Shown: positions 37,467 to 48,963 of the stretch, piece by piece
How positions within the stretch are numbered: position 1 is the stretch's first letter
Layout: every line of letters starts with the position of its first letter
Assembly: GCA_905250885.1 (NCBI GenBank)
Contig: CAJNOQ010000458.1
Location: forward strand, 1-50,043
DNA from: Didymodactylos carnosus
Taxonomy: Eukaryota; Rotifera; Eurotatoria; Philodinida; Philodinidae
Direction: 5' to 3'
Length of the DNA stretch: 50,043 bases
Translations under genes and position numbers: made by a program
Notes under the pieces: generated by a model
What the model was told of the DNA's origin: nothing
Database searches by the model: none
What the model saw: the letters and a program-made list of their open reading frames with translations, nothing else

Positions 37467-39148
37467 CACTGTCTCGAAATGTTACGGTAAATGTGTAACA
37501 ATATCATGCTAAAAGTGTAACAATGTTACAGTAAAAACCGGGTATCATGGTTTTACCGTAACATTGTCACATCTTTAGCATGATGTTGTTATACATATAG
37601 TATGACACAAAATAAAACGTGACATCACTACACTTTTACTGTGTCAACAATGTTACACTTTATCTACGACGCTGCCACACTTTTATCTTGGCATGATCTC
37701 CAGTATGACATTTCTACACTTTTGGCGTAGTAGTGTCATACTTTTAACTTAATCGTTGGAAAGCTTCTTCGTTTTATTATGATTCATCGCTGCTTGTTGC
37801 TGGTTAATCTAATGTTATGTTATTTACATTTTATTTTGTGTTTTTATGTCGACAGACGTTATGAGCTTTTGTAGGGAATTTTGTTTTTTATTTTCTGTAC
37901 GATCAGTTTTTGTGCGAAATATGAATGCGATGATCCAGTGAGCTACACGTTATAGAAAAGTTTTAAAAACACGAATGTATTCTAGACACTGAAGATTGAC
38001 CATTGATTGCTCGTTTATTTCAAACTGATTTGGAATCAGTGTCATAAGGTCCAAAAGTGGAAGAAACAAGTGTCAAAAACTTGGAAATTTTTCAAATAAT
38101 ATTTTTGTCCGGCGCCATTTAGTAAAAAGGAAAAAAAAAACTTATTTTCGTTCATTTTTCTGTTTAATTCAATTCTATCTTTTCAGCTGCTCGATAAGAA
38201 ACTAACATTGAAAGCGGCGTAGTGAAATCTGCTTGCTGTGGAACGGCTTTTGGCAGTTGCCAGCAGAGACAGAATCTGTTGACATCGCAACATTTGCGCA
38301 GCGCAATTGCAATCTAGTTTCTTGTGTGCTGTTGCGCGCGTTTTTTTCAGATTTATTAAAGGTAGAATTGTAGGATCTTTTTCTTCCTTTGCTGTTATTA
38401 TTGTTTTAAAACTTATCATCTTCGTTTTAAAAAACAAAAGAAAATTCATCATTGTTTTCTTTAGTTTTGGATGTTATACTTACGCTGTCAATCTAGAAAT
38501 TAATGAATGGGCACAAGTCTACCATACGAAAAATATACTGATGGCTAGGGATGCGATCCTGATTGATTTCACGTTAAGTGTACAAAAGAGATTGGAAACC
38601 CAGCTAGAGCAACTGTATCTTAGATCAATTTTCTCTACTTTTAAGCTCTGGCAAACCCGTGGTTTCAGTGCACTAGCGACGATATCGTGTAGAACGTTTT
38701 AAAAAAAAGGAAGACACATTGAGGAACAAGTTAAGCTCGAAATTAAATAGGAGTTCGGAGATACTTGACAAGTCATTGTGTTTCCTACGCTGTTGAAGTT
38801 TACGATCGATCACCTCCCCATCGATCATAACAATACCATTCATAACACTAAAAGTGTAGCAATGCCACGCTTTCCTACCAGGCATCAGTCTTAGAAAGTG
38901 TGTTATCATAACACTAAAAGTGTAGCAATGCCACACTTTTATACAGGGAAAACGTCTGATATCTTCCAAGTTTTATCCAGCCAATAGAAAAGCGATATCA
39001 CAGTTTAAGTGTGATTTTTGGTATCCCGAGTATGTCATTGTCACAGTAAAAGTGTATCATCATCGTCTTATTGGTAGTTGTATTCTGGACGATAATGACA
39101 CACTTTTACCGTGACTTTCTAATAGTTTTGCCGTTATTTTTTACAGTG
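37467..39148. mobile_element. CACTGT-ended DNA transposon, 1.68 kb, with iterated subterminal motifs
   Basis: The tips are CACTGT and ACAGTG, flanked on both sides by TATA (37463-37466, 39149-39152), a plausible target duplication. Within about 300 bp of each end, variants of (AC)AGTAAAAGTGTrrCA occur roughly ten times in both orientations, for example near 37512, 37640, 37720, 38848, 38912 and 39045. Arrays of short subterminal motifs are typical transposase-binding regions, and CACTA/EnSpm elements combine them with CACT tips; the assignment is tentative. The middle (about 37760-38810) lacks the motif and holds a 131-codon frame (38307-38702) of unknown meaning. Confidence 0.7.
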
Positions 39149-39179
39149 TATAGAAAAGACATAGTCAAGACGTTAGTTT

Positions 39180-39292
39180 CGCGTATGGCATGTAGGTTGT
39201 GTTCCGTTAGCCGTCAGGAACCACTTTCTACATGAAAGGACGTAGAAAGTAACTCCTGACGGCTAGCGAAAAACAACCTAACATGCAAAGCG
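39180..39292. repeat. Long hairpin (50-bp arms, 10-bp loop)
   Basis: Left arm includes GCATGTAGGTTGTGTTCC, TTAGCCGTCAGGA and ACTTTCTAC. The right arm is the inverse with about seven differences, and the loop is about 10 bp. A compact foldback lying just outside the CACTGT element. Confidence 0.85.
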
Positions 39293-39359
39293 AAGCTGAT
39301 GGCTTTCCAGCTGAGCTTGTAAAAGCATTCAGCAGTTGTGCGACAAACAGCTCATAAAG

Positions 39360-39750
39360 CTTGAGGGGAAAACATCGAATTTTCACCAAGAAAAATGAAA
39401 ATATGAAATTTTCGTCTATTTCAGTGGAATTTCCATGTTTTTCCTTCAAATTTTCACCTTTTCCTGTGAAATTTGCAACTCTTTCCTTCCAAGTTTCATC
39501 TATTTCTGTGACATTTTCATCTTTCGTTTTCAAAGTTTCACTTTTTCAGTGAAATTCTCATCTTCGCTTATGGAATTTTCCTATTTTTCCTTCTAATTCT
39601 GATATTTTTCTATGGAAATCTGAAGGAAAAATATGAATGAAAAGGATGAAAATGTATTGCAAAAGATGAAAGGACCTAGATGAAAAGTTCACAGAAAAAA
39701 GTCAAAATTTGCAGGAAAAAGATGACAATTTGACAGAAAAACATAAAAAT
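39360..39750. repeat. Degenerate tandem repeat of about 30 bp that switches orientation
   Basis: The left half repeats TTTCATCTnTTTCnGTGAAA-like units roughly every 25-35 bp. From about 39610 the units are inverted (GATGAAAA...CAGAAAAA). The two halves could pair, so it may be a decayed palindromic minisatellite. Confidence 0.65.
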
Positions 39751-40186
39751 TCGTCGAGAGATGGTTGACGTCTCACTTTCTTCAAAATCTGATGCTTCTT
39801 CAGGCTGTCTAGTCAACACTGCGTTTCGGATTTGGGAGTTTTTTGAAAAACCGGATTTGAGAATTTGACCTGTTGCACAACTTTTTCTCAGAAGTTTCTC
39901 ACGCCATGGGAAGGAGCATCAAAAAATAGGTCTGCAGATGAAATCTTTATTTGTTTCAAGCTTTTCTTTAGGAGTAGCAGAGAAATCATTTGTAGATGGT
40001 AGGGGAATTTGCGGGATTTTCGAACTGAATTTGACTTTTTGATGCTTTAATGTAGCCATATACAGTTTTGGACGTGATATTTTCAAAGAGCCCTTCTTTT
40101 TGCATATATCTAGCAGCTTCCTACAGTTTCAAAGTAAGATTTCTGCCTTCAGCGGGCCGGCTTCTACAGAAGATTATAAATCACGT

Positions 40187-40483
40187 TCAACCATAAACAA
40201 ATTTCTTTCTCGGTTTCAGAAGGTTTCCATGCAAAATAAAGGGCATATTCGTAATAAGCGTGAAATTCTGCATCGGATCGTGGTTTGCTCTTTCCATACT
40301 ATAATTGCTGTCCCACCACTCGTCAGTGACCATCTGAAAGAACTCGTTGACTTCGTCCTTGTAGACAGGATATCCATCAACTACTTCTTTTACAGGATCA
40401 AGGTAGAGTATGTCGAGATATTCAAGAAACTTTCCCACGTGTTCTGGAGTGGGAACATGTCGATCTTTGATATTGGTCGCCAT
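40187..40483 (-). CDS. Uncharacterised 98-aa protein
   Basis: The minus-strand ATG at 40483 opens MATNIKDRHVPTPEHVGKFL, followed by DPVKEVVDGYPVYKDEVNEF, FQMVTDEWWDSNYSMERANH and a basic tail (KPRKKFVYG*). It is hydrophilic, rich in D/E and aromatic residues and varied in codons, unlike the chance frames nearby, so I think it is or was coding. No signal peptide or membrane segment. The pattern E-F-F...W-W-D...A-x-x-D-P faintly recalls small bacterial DUF6508 proteins, but I would not assign it. A copy of the RPL38 3' UTR end lies just upstream (40522-40621). It may be a lone exon or a decayed gene. Confidence 0.5.
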   Translation of the reverse strand: MATNIKDRHVPTPEHVGKFLEYLDILYLDPVKEVVDGYPVYKDEVNEFFQMVTDEWWDSNYSMERANHDPMQNFTLITNMPFILHGNLLKPRKKFVYG

Positions 40484-40521
40484 TTGATCATTTTTTCGAT
40501 CGTTCAAATAAAGAAGAATTG

Positions 40522-40621
40522 AATCAAAAATTGATCTTTATTTAAGATGATTTTGTTTTTGAAGAATAAAACAACAATTTAGTAAAGAAACAAAAAAACC
40601 ATGTGAAGAATTCTTTCATTG
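40522..40621 (-). repeat. Copy of the RPL38 3' UTR end without coding part
   Basis: 100 bp with three substitutions relative to 35920-36019, in the same orientation. No RPL38 coding similarity lies on the 5' (right) side, and no A-tail lies on the 3' side. It may be a severely 5'-truncated retrocopy or a small segmental duplication. Confidence 0.8.
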
Positions 40622-42544
40622 GTCTAAATACAATTATTTTTGTTTTGATCGAGAGATAAGTAGTCTGTTTTTGTATTCACGTATGTTTTAAAATCTTTTC
40701 ATATCTTTTTTTTATCTAAATTTCTGTGTTCTCATGCCCTTTTCGTTCCATTTTTACTTCTTAGACAAGAAACGTTGTTCAAGTACATAAAACAACAAAA
40801 TTTGATGAGTTTTCTGAGTGAAAAAGTAAAGTTCGAATTATTTTTTTCCAAGCATGACATATGGACTTTTTTTTCAGCAAAAATCTGTTCAGATGTTAAA
40901 TATCAGTCGGAAGCATCGTAAATATACATATCATATATGATGATAATAGGGCAAATTGACAGAAGAAAAGCTATAATTTAGTTCGTAAAGTGATTAGAGA
41001 AAATGATCAACTTAATTCTGCAGACTGAAACACGCAAAAAATTGAAGCATTTTGAAAAGAAATTTTTCTAGACCACGGCTTTTTTCAAGGGCTTCTTAGA
41101 AAAAATGTCAGAGATACAAAATACGTTTCAATAGCAATTTTTTGAAGTTTCATCCAAGTGTTATAGAATCAAGAGACAATGAGAATGAATAGGTACCACT
41201 AATTTTCATCAAAGCTTATTCTGCTTAAATATTAAAAAACAGGTATATCATTATCGAAGTCACGATAAAGTGCAGCAGTGCCACGGATAAGTATGTTGAG
41301 GCTATGGGAAATGCCTATCGTTGACTATAGCAGTCTAAACATCAATTCTTTTATATTGTGGCGCATCGTTAGGACGTTCTACCGTGGTGTTCCATTAATT
41401 GCTCTTTGCTGTTTTGGACACAGATATTCAACAGGAAAAGGTATATTGAAGATATTTTTTGATAGAAACGGGCTCGCGTATGTTCAGGAACTAAAATAAA
41501 TTTCTCAATTTATAATGTCTTTAGCACTTCAGTTAGAAATAGCTCTTTAAACTTTGCAATGTAATAGAGCCGTTGTACTCTTGATTCATCGTTTGTTTTT
41601 GCGATTTGGTAGAGATACTTTGAATTTTTAGCTCAAACATAACACGCAAAATGAACGTTGATATAATGTGTAATCATTTGTCGAACAGAAACCTCTGTTC
41701 ATTTTGAAATTTTACCTCAATAACTATTTTCTAAAATAAATGCTCCCCTTCATTACTTAATTTGAATTTATAGATTGATAGATGTACCTCATTTAACATT
41801 ATACTTGTTTGCTGTGCAAATATAAAAAATAGAAACGTGTTAAACGAAAATGAATAACACCTATCTTTCGCATAAATCTTTGTTATAGACATGGCTTGTT
41901 GTTTTCAGTCATTATGCACTTTCATTAGCTATGAATCGCTCGATTTTGTAAACTTCAAAAACATCCACTCCAATGTATTCCGAAAATCCAACTTTCAAAT
42001 TCGAAAGAAAAATTTTCAAATTTTCAAATTTTCTGAAACTAAAGTCAATCAATGAATATCAATATCACGATATTGACATTCATCACGATCCGTTTGTTTA
42101 TACCAAGGTCGTCGTGTCATACGTGAAAGTCAAAAATGGAAGTGCACAACCTACTTTCCGCCAAAAAGAGAAAGTAACGATTTATTTTAGTTGTTTTTCT
42201 TTCAGAAGCGCAAATATACGTGTCAACAGCGAATTTGGTCCAATCTCGTACGTTAATACACGTGCAAAATTGGTGGTTGAGGAATTGTAATAACTTATTT
42301 TTTCTTTTGCTGTTGTTATAAACTTTTCTTCTTTTGTGAATATTAGGTAAATGTTGGGTGAATGACTTTCATTAGTTTATTGAGTGATAATCCACTGGTT
42401 ATAGCTCAATCTTCCCTAACACTCATCTCTTTTTACAGAATCGGTGGATTTTGGTATGGTCATCTGCACACTCTTTCCTTCGTAAAAAATGAGCCCTTTT
42501 CTCTTACATTTTCTGAATTCTTGTAAGCATATAGTTTTTTTATT
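40622..42544. other. No supported gene
   Basis: A 105-codon plus-strand frame at 41973-42290 could contain a 37-bp GT-AG intron (ending TTTCAG before AAGCGC), but I recognise nothing in it. A plus-strand frame at 41278-41499 looks like chance. Confidence 0.45.
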
Positions 42545-43661
42545 TCATTCTTGTTCTTTGTCTTTATATAGCACATTCCACGTATGAACATATTCATCTG
42601 CAGCATCGTTCGTGCCCGAGTGTAAACTCGCCATACAAATTAACAGCTTTTCATCGTGAATAAAATAACTTTTACATTTTTCACCATTTAACGCATACGA
42701 ATAGATGTAGTGAACATCGCCTAAGCGATCATAGCCCACTTGAGCATGATGTCTTAATATACCAGTAATATAAGCATCGCCAACACGCGTCACAGGATGT
42801 GGCGTGTTAGCAGCTGCACATAGTTCATCTCGACCAGCCCTCGTCATTAAATAACCGATTCCAAACGTATAAAACGGGTAATAAAACTCACCATATTCCT
42901 CTTCGGTAACAATATATCGACCGGTACGATCTACTCTACTTTTATATCGAAACCAACCGAACATCATTGGTATACTAGGTAACGACGAATTTTGAAATAA
43001 TTTCTCGACGATTTTCGCTAGTAATGGTGTATTTAAATGAATATCTTCATCGGCTTTAAAAATATAATTAACTGTTGGACAATGTTTTATGGACCAACAA
43101 AGTGAAGCTAGCTCTTTGTATGAAACAATTGGATAATTTTCGGGTAATGTTACTTGTACAACATCTAAAAATAGAAGTTTGAGATCGCATGTTGATGACC
43201 TACTTGAAAAACAAAGAGCTGTTAGACTTACCATGATATATTGATTGCTCAATTTCAATTTGTTTTAACATTGCATCATCAACACCAACAAGAAACATAA
43301 GTCGTACTTCAATACTATTATATGTTCGCAATGCCCCCCACGTTTGACGAATGGCTTCACGAATATGAGCGTTTGATGAACGCGATAGAATGGTAATTAA
43401 TAGTGTTCTAGCTGGATTCAATTGGTCACACGGTGATATAGCCGGATTTTTAAACCCTAAACGTTTATGAACTAAATACAATGGTGATCGCTCATTTTTG
43501 ATCGATGAATATTCAGGTTGACTTTGTCCCTTTGAACCAAACCTTTTCGATGTTTTTTGATCATCTTTGGGGGTGTAATATAACATGATTAGTGATGACG
43601 ATAATAAAACAAGTGTGACTAGAATTTTAACACAATTAGACGTAAAAGCTATTTCTATCAT
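42545..43661 (-). CDS. Beta-1,3-galactosyltransferase family (GT31) type II Golgi protein, 349 aa
   Basis: Exons 43661-43232 and 43164-42545 join G|AT across a 67-bp GT-AG intron. A short cytoplasmic tail precedes a membrane anchor at residues 11-29 (VKILVTLVLLSSSLIMLYY), then a stem and the catalytic domain. GT31 landmarks in order: REAIRQTWG (101-109), VRLMFLVG (119-126), YKELASLCWSIKHCP (159-173), the metal-binding acidic triad as FKADED (179-184, in place of the usual DDD), YPFYTFGIGYLMT (239-251) and GDAYITG (272-278, the E-D-V-Y-V-G equivalent). The length is normal for B3GALT enzymes. It should transfer Gal (or GlcNAc/GalNAc) from the UDP-sugar onto a glycan in the Golgi lumen; acceptor and exact donor cannot be read from sequence. 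A potential N-glycosylation site is N202-S-S. Confidence 0.93.
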
Positions 43662-46600
43662 TCTTGATAAAATATATTTTCAATATATAGAATATTTAAT
43701 GTACAATATGAGAAATTTTAAGCAATAAATTGCATATTTAATGTGTGATTAGATAAGTTTTATATGATATTTTCACCAATTGTAGAACTTGACAATAATT
43801 ACAATACTAGACATATTTTAACAGGCAATAATAGTATTTCATCTTTAAAAGGATAAAAATCAAATATCTTAATTTGTCGTCTTATATTAAGAGGAAATAA
43901 GCGAATATTTATCTTATCAGAATTCCTAAAAGTTTAAAAATAAATTATTAAGCTGTTATATTAGAACAAGTTTAATCGTTTCGCTGCATCGTGTGGGTTT
44001 AGATAGTATGGCTTAGTTGAAGGACGTCAGTGATGCATTACATATTTTTTTGGTTTAACGTATATGATACAAAATTAATGGCAAAGCGAATATATTTTGT
44101 CCAGATGTACAAAATCTTGTTTTGTTTGCAAGGAGTTTAGAGTATAAAATTTGCATCAAAGAATTACTTTTGTAGCAAAAATTCATTAAAAAAAGTTAAA
44201 AACTTATTAAAAGTTATTTGAGTCTTTGCCCTTAAATTGCTTACAGCCTTTTTTTATCTCACATGGCTAAGTTATTGCGCAACGGTGTGTCTTTTCTAAA
44301 GGTGGATTATATATTTGATTTTGTTGGTATTCTTATAAAAATAAATGGTTAATGCGTACCTTCCCAGGAGAGATATAATTTCTATGTGTGTGTATTGACC
44401 TTATAACTTCGAAAAGTATCATTTTGGACATCATACTATAATTAAATAGTATTGCATCGAACTTTATTGGAATATTTTCAATAGTGAACAGTTACGTACA
44501 ACAAGAGAGAGACGAAAAGATGATGTTGATATTCATCTAGTTTCAAAAAAATGAGTATTACGTGATGATGATATGGATTCACATGAATACCAGAGTCTAT
44601 CACATCATTTTGCATATAGTCATCTCAACAGTTTCTTCCCTTTCACCAACATTCTTATGGAAATTATAACTCAGTCACGAAATAAGTTAGGGTTTACAAA
44701 CCCATATTTGGATCTGTTTAAGACCCCCCTCCCCCTCAGAAAATCTGATTTTTTAGCTTTGTATCTGATTGGACAGCCCACATTTTCTACTTTCGAACGC
44801 ACTATCATTTATTGATTTTACGATGATTTTTGAAGGTTTACAGAGTTTTTTTTCTGAAACACCCATAATCAGAAAAGTGGTTTGCACGCTTCAGTCATTG
44901 AAGTCTCTTGAGCTTCTTTATGGGTTTCCGACACGGAAAATATGACCAGTATATACCGGCCAATGCGCGTCGTACATCCTTGCACTCCCTCCGAATGACT
45001 TTTCCGTATACCGTTTTATGAAGAAAAAAACTTGAATTTCAATGTCAAAACTTGTTTTGCGTTTTTCTCGACATGCATTTTTCTGTTTTTACCTGTTCGT
45101 GCGTCAAAGATTTCTCGGCTATTTTACATGCTAGAAGGCTCGTGTTGATGTCAAAATGTAGCCAACACTTGCCGCTATAACTTAACAGAGCCGGATGTTT
45201 ATTTCCGGTTTAGAGTTTTTGAGAAAAATGAGTTTTTTCCCTGGTGTAGCCCTAATTTTTTGGATTTTTTGGAACACACTTTCGCCAAAAATGAACAAAC
45301 AAAGTTTTAAAAAATCGGGCTCTGTTAAGTTGTAGTGGTCAGTGTTGGCTACATTTTGACACCAACCGAAATCTCTATCATTAGATTTGGAGAAATCCTT
45401 TTCACACAGACACCTACTTTTTGATCCTTAATGTTAGAATAACTCTTGAACAACTCAATATTTTGCGTTATTTTGCGTTAATTTGTTGATTAATATAATA
45501 AAACCGAATAGTTCTAGCAATCAACTCAACATGCTATCAATGCTATTATGATGATCTCACATTCTGCCTTGAATGTACGTGCAATACCAAAGATGGATTT
45601 TTGACAAAAGTAACTTTTAGAAAACATGTGAAACACCACGAAAAAGTAATCTAAAATTCTTAGGATACATTAATCCGATGGATAGTTCGCGTGTAGTAAA
45701 AAAACGAACTATCATCGAGTGCGAGCGCATGATGATTTTCAAAATAGAGTCAAGACGTAACGAGCCGAGACGTCACATTCTAAAAATAGAAATGTTATTC
45801 TGATAGTTAAATTCTGGATAGAGCACCGCACTGGATTTCAAGCGTTATTTGTTAAAAAACGCTCCTCAAGTCAACTTTTACACTGAACTCGTGGCGTGAT
45901 TCCACTGTCGCGGCCATGGTTGCTATGATTTCGCGCCCGACACTTCGTGATTGGTATGGACTCGTGCTGTCACATCGCGATCATGCTAGGATGTTATTTT
46001 TTTCAAAAAATATTAGTCATGATTCACGTTAAGAGTTTTTGACACGACACGATCCTAGATAAGTCCTAGAACTCACGATTTGAGTCCCGCCCGATCCAGA
46101 GTTCATTCACCATTTTGTTTTACAGTTGACCTTATATAAAAGAACGAAAGAAACATTAGAATTTTACTTAATTTTTTGTTCTAAAGTTTAGTTTTTGGAT
46201 CAAGAGTCGCATTCCCGATTGAAGGAAGACGACTTTCTCAAAAGTTATCAAATAGAAAATTTCTAAAAATAAAAAAATTATGTTCAGGACTATCGTCAGT
46301 CATACCGCGAAATAGATCTTTTGCTCTAGAATCGGTATACGAATAGTCATTAGGTTAGACAGATGTGCAGAATCTCTACCCGTGAGATTAAGAAATTTCC
46401 GACGACGACAAAAAATTATCATAAAATTTTCCCGGTATAAAACAGTGGAAAAGTACAAAACAGTGTGATTGTATTGATGCTGAAACCACCGTCTCTGCTT
46501 AAACACACATGCCTGATGCTAGTATTTTTGCTGCTTGTTCTTGCTGTAAATAATTTAAAACAATTGAAGTAGGAGAAACTAGTTTCTATTCTTAATACTG

Positions 46601-47290
46601 TTCGCTCTTTTTGTAAAACAACCGTTGTTTATCTTTTAGTTGACTAAAATGATTGAGTGATTGTTTGAAATATGCTCTTGTGTTTTATCTTTTCTACCAT
46701 GTAACTGTTTGTTTACTTGGAAATGCACTCATCTCTAATTATCAATCATAATATGTGTAAACGATCGAAAAAGACTAGTATATCCATACGAAATAGATAA
46801 TAATAATAAATCAAAGAGTAGGTGGTTTCATTATAGATAGAGTAAGACTTTAATTAATACAGAAAACGCTATTCAAGGTATAATAAGCAAGAAAGTAACA
46901 TTTCAATAAAATTTTCTCGAATAAAAGTATTTTCTCTTGATGACCGTCGGAGCACACGGGGAGATTCTGCTAAGAATATAGAATATCGATCCTAAGAGCT
47001 AGCCTAGAATTCTACGGGATCGTACCGCGATGCCAAGAGTTTTGAAAAACTCGCTGCTACAACACAACAAAACTGCGATCACCAAAATCGCGACTCTTAT
47101 CTTGGTGAGGGTCATGAGTTTACCGTGAAAGTTGACATGGGCCTGTTTTGTGAGTTTTCAAACTAAACGTTCTGTTCAATGGAGAAAACTCTTTTCTTCC
47201 ACCACAGCAAATTACAATATTTTAATCGGAGAACTTGAGTCATAAAGAAAATATACGAGATACGACTACTTCCTAAATGCGCGCGCTCAA
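43662..47290. other. Gene-free stretch with one foldback
   Basis: No supported coding region. It holds the foldback at 45144-45366. The frames at 44573-44815 and 46300-46506 show no recognisable product. Confidence 0.5.
45144..45366. mobile_element. Foldback MITE, 223 bp, with 50-bp arms
   Basis: Arms: GTTGATGTCAAAATGTAGCC, AACACT, then CTTAACAGAGCC on the left, with the inverse at the right end at about 88% identity. No target duplication I would defend. Confidence 0.85.
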
Positions 47291-48963
47291 AGCCAATTAG
47301 TATAAAAGTGGTCGCAAATTGGAACGAGTAAAGTTACATTGGTGTGCGTTTTCGAACAGTGACCACTTTTTTATTAATGAGTAATCAACAATCGTAATTT
47401 GAAATATAGGTATATAAATTGGTCGCTTTCTAGAAACAATAGAGTACAATAGAAGTAGAAATATAACGTCAGTCGTTGTACAGAATATAGATACGGAAGA
47501 ATGGATTTAGTTTTGCAGTTTACTGTAAAGCTAAGTTCATGCGTTCGAATCTCTATTCGTACAAAATTGATTTTGTGTTTTTCGATAGTTTTAGTTTAGA
47601 ATACATAATGGAATATATTGCGCTTGTGTTCTGACAGAATAAAGCTTATATTATATCAGAAATATATATAATAAGAATTAGTGACTATATATTTATGGAT
47701 AATACGCAGCTATACTAAAAAAAGCTATATGAACAAAGAATTTAGTCTTCGTCACTACTATCTCATGATGAGATTTTGCAACGGCTAATCAACGACTAAA
47801 ATATTCTTTTGTATGAAATACCCATTAGGATATGTTTTACTGATTATTAATCAAGATTAATCCTCTTGCTCTAGGAGTTGGTTTCGAGGCTTCCAAATTG
47901 AGACCACTTTTTTGATAAAATGTCTTAATTGTCTTAGTTGACATCAAGCAAACATCAGAGGATGAGAGGTAGAGAGTGAGAGTGAGCGCAAAAAAGTGTT
48001 CTCAATTCGTAAATATATGGACGGTAATTGTTTTGATCCCGTAAAAAATGCAGAACGGAGCCCGTATACTAAAGTTTCGATAAAAATAGTAGAAATGATC
48101 CCGGATTTAGAAAAAAAATATTTTCAAGAGAATTGATCCTGGAATAAACTAATTTTTATATTTATTGTGCAGAATTGATCCCGGAAAACTTTTTTCTTTC
48201 TGCGAACAAGAGAATTGATCCCGGTTGACGTGTGTAGTTGTCACATAAGATCCTCTTTTCCAAAGCTCTTCGCTGATTTCTATATACTATATTCAATTCA
48301 TACTCGCATAGCGGATATTTTCAGTACTGTGAACATTTATATGTAATTGATAAACCACCCATGAATTGTTCAGTTCGATTTTTGCAGATACCTTGAGTTT
48401 TGATAAAACTTAATAAATCAGTTTCGTTTACACACGTAAAAACTAATAGCTATGTTTTTCGAGCCATAGTTTGTTTAACAGTGATAGTAATAGTCAAAAG
48501 TGATGTGAGTGAAAAAAGTATGAAAAAAGATGTGACCGCTACACATTGCTATTGTTTATGTCTCAACGCGGTCTTTACATTCGCACCACACGTCAACTGG
48601 GATCAATTCTCTTGTTCGCAGAAAGAAAAAAGTTTTCCGGGATCAATTCTGTCGAAAATTTTTTTTTCTAAATCCGGGATCATTTCTACCATTTTTATCG
48701 AAATTTTAGTATACGAGATCTATTCTGCAATTTTTACGGGATCTTTTCAGCTTTTTCCCTAAATATATAGTCATTAATTCTTATTATATATATGCCTGCT
48801 TCTATTGTACTCTATTGTTTCTAGAAAGCGACCAATTTATATACCTATATTTCAAATTACGATTGTTGATTACTCATTAATTAAAAATGTGGCCACAATT
48901 TGGAAACGCAGAATAATATAAATTTACTCGTTCCAAATTGCGACCATTGATGGCTAATTAGCT
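47291..48963. mobile_element. Nested foldback element, 1.67 kb, with GATCCCGG-type iterons inside
   Basis: Outer arms: AGCCAATTAG, then GTGGTCGCAAATTGGAACGA and GAGTAATCAACAATCGTAAT on the left (from 47291), with the inverse at about 48790-48963. The left arm also carries about 190 bp (47463-47650) absent from the right. Inside, at about 48030-48755, a second foldback repeats GAATTGATCCCGG-type units about every 40 bp in its left arm and the inverse in its right arm. The 120-codon frame at 48400-48762 runs through an arm and is not a protein gene. Confidence 0.85.

Larger units (their letters stand above)
36404..40186. other. Repeat-dominated stretch
   Basis: No recognised gene. It is occupied mostly by the foldback at 36806-37004, the CACTGT-ended element at 37467-39148, the hairpin at 39180-39292 and a degenerate short-unit repeat at about 39360-39750. 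Confidence 0.6.

Noticed and set aside
38183-38969. Minus-strand frames inside the CACTGT element as transposase remnants
   Set aside because: No DDE-type motif or transposase similarity visible. One frame simply reads the duplicated subterminal motif (KAWHCYTFSVM twice).
41973-42290. 105-codon plus-strand frame with a possible 37-bp intron
   Set aside because: No recognised domain, and the intron would be unusually short. Evidence too weak for a gene call.
47535-47570. GTTCGAATC, a T-loop-like sequence suggesting a tRNA
   Set aside because: No acceptor stem, D-arm or anticodon arm can be arranged around it.
48400-48762. 120-codon plus-strand frame as a gene
   Set aside because: Its second half reads straight through the GATCCCGG iterons of a foldback arm.
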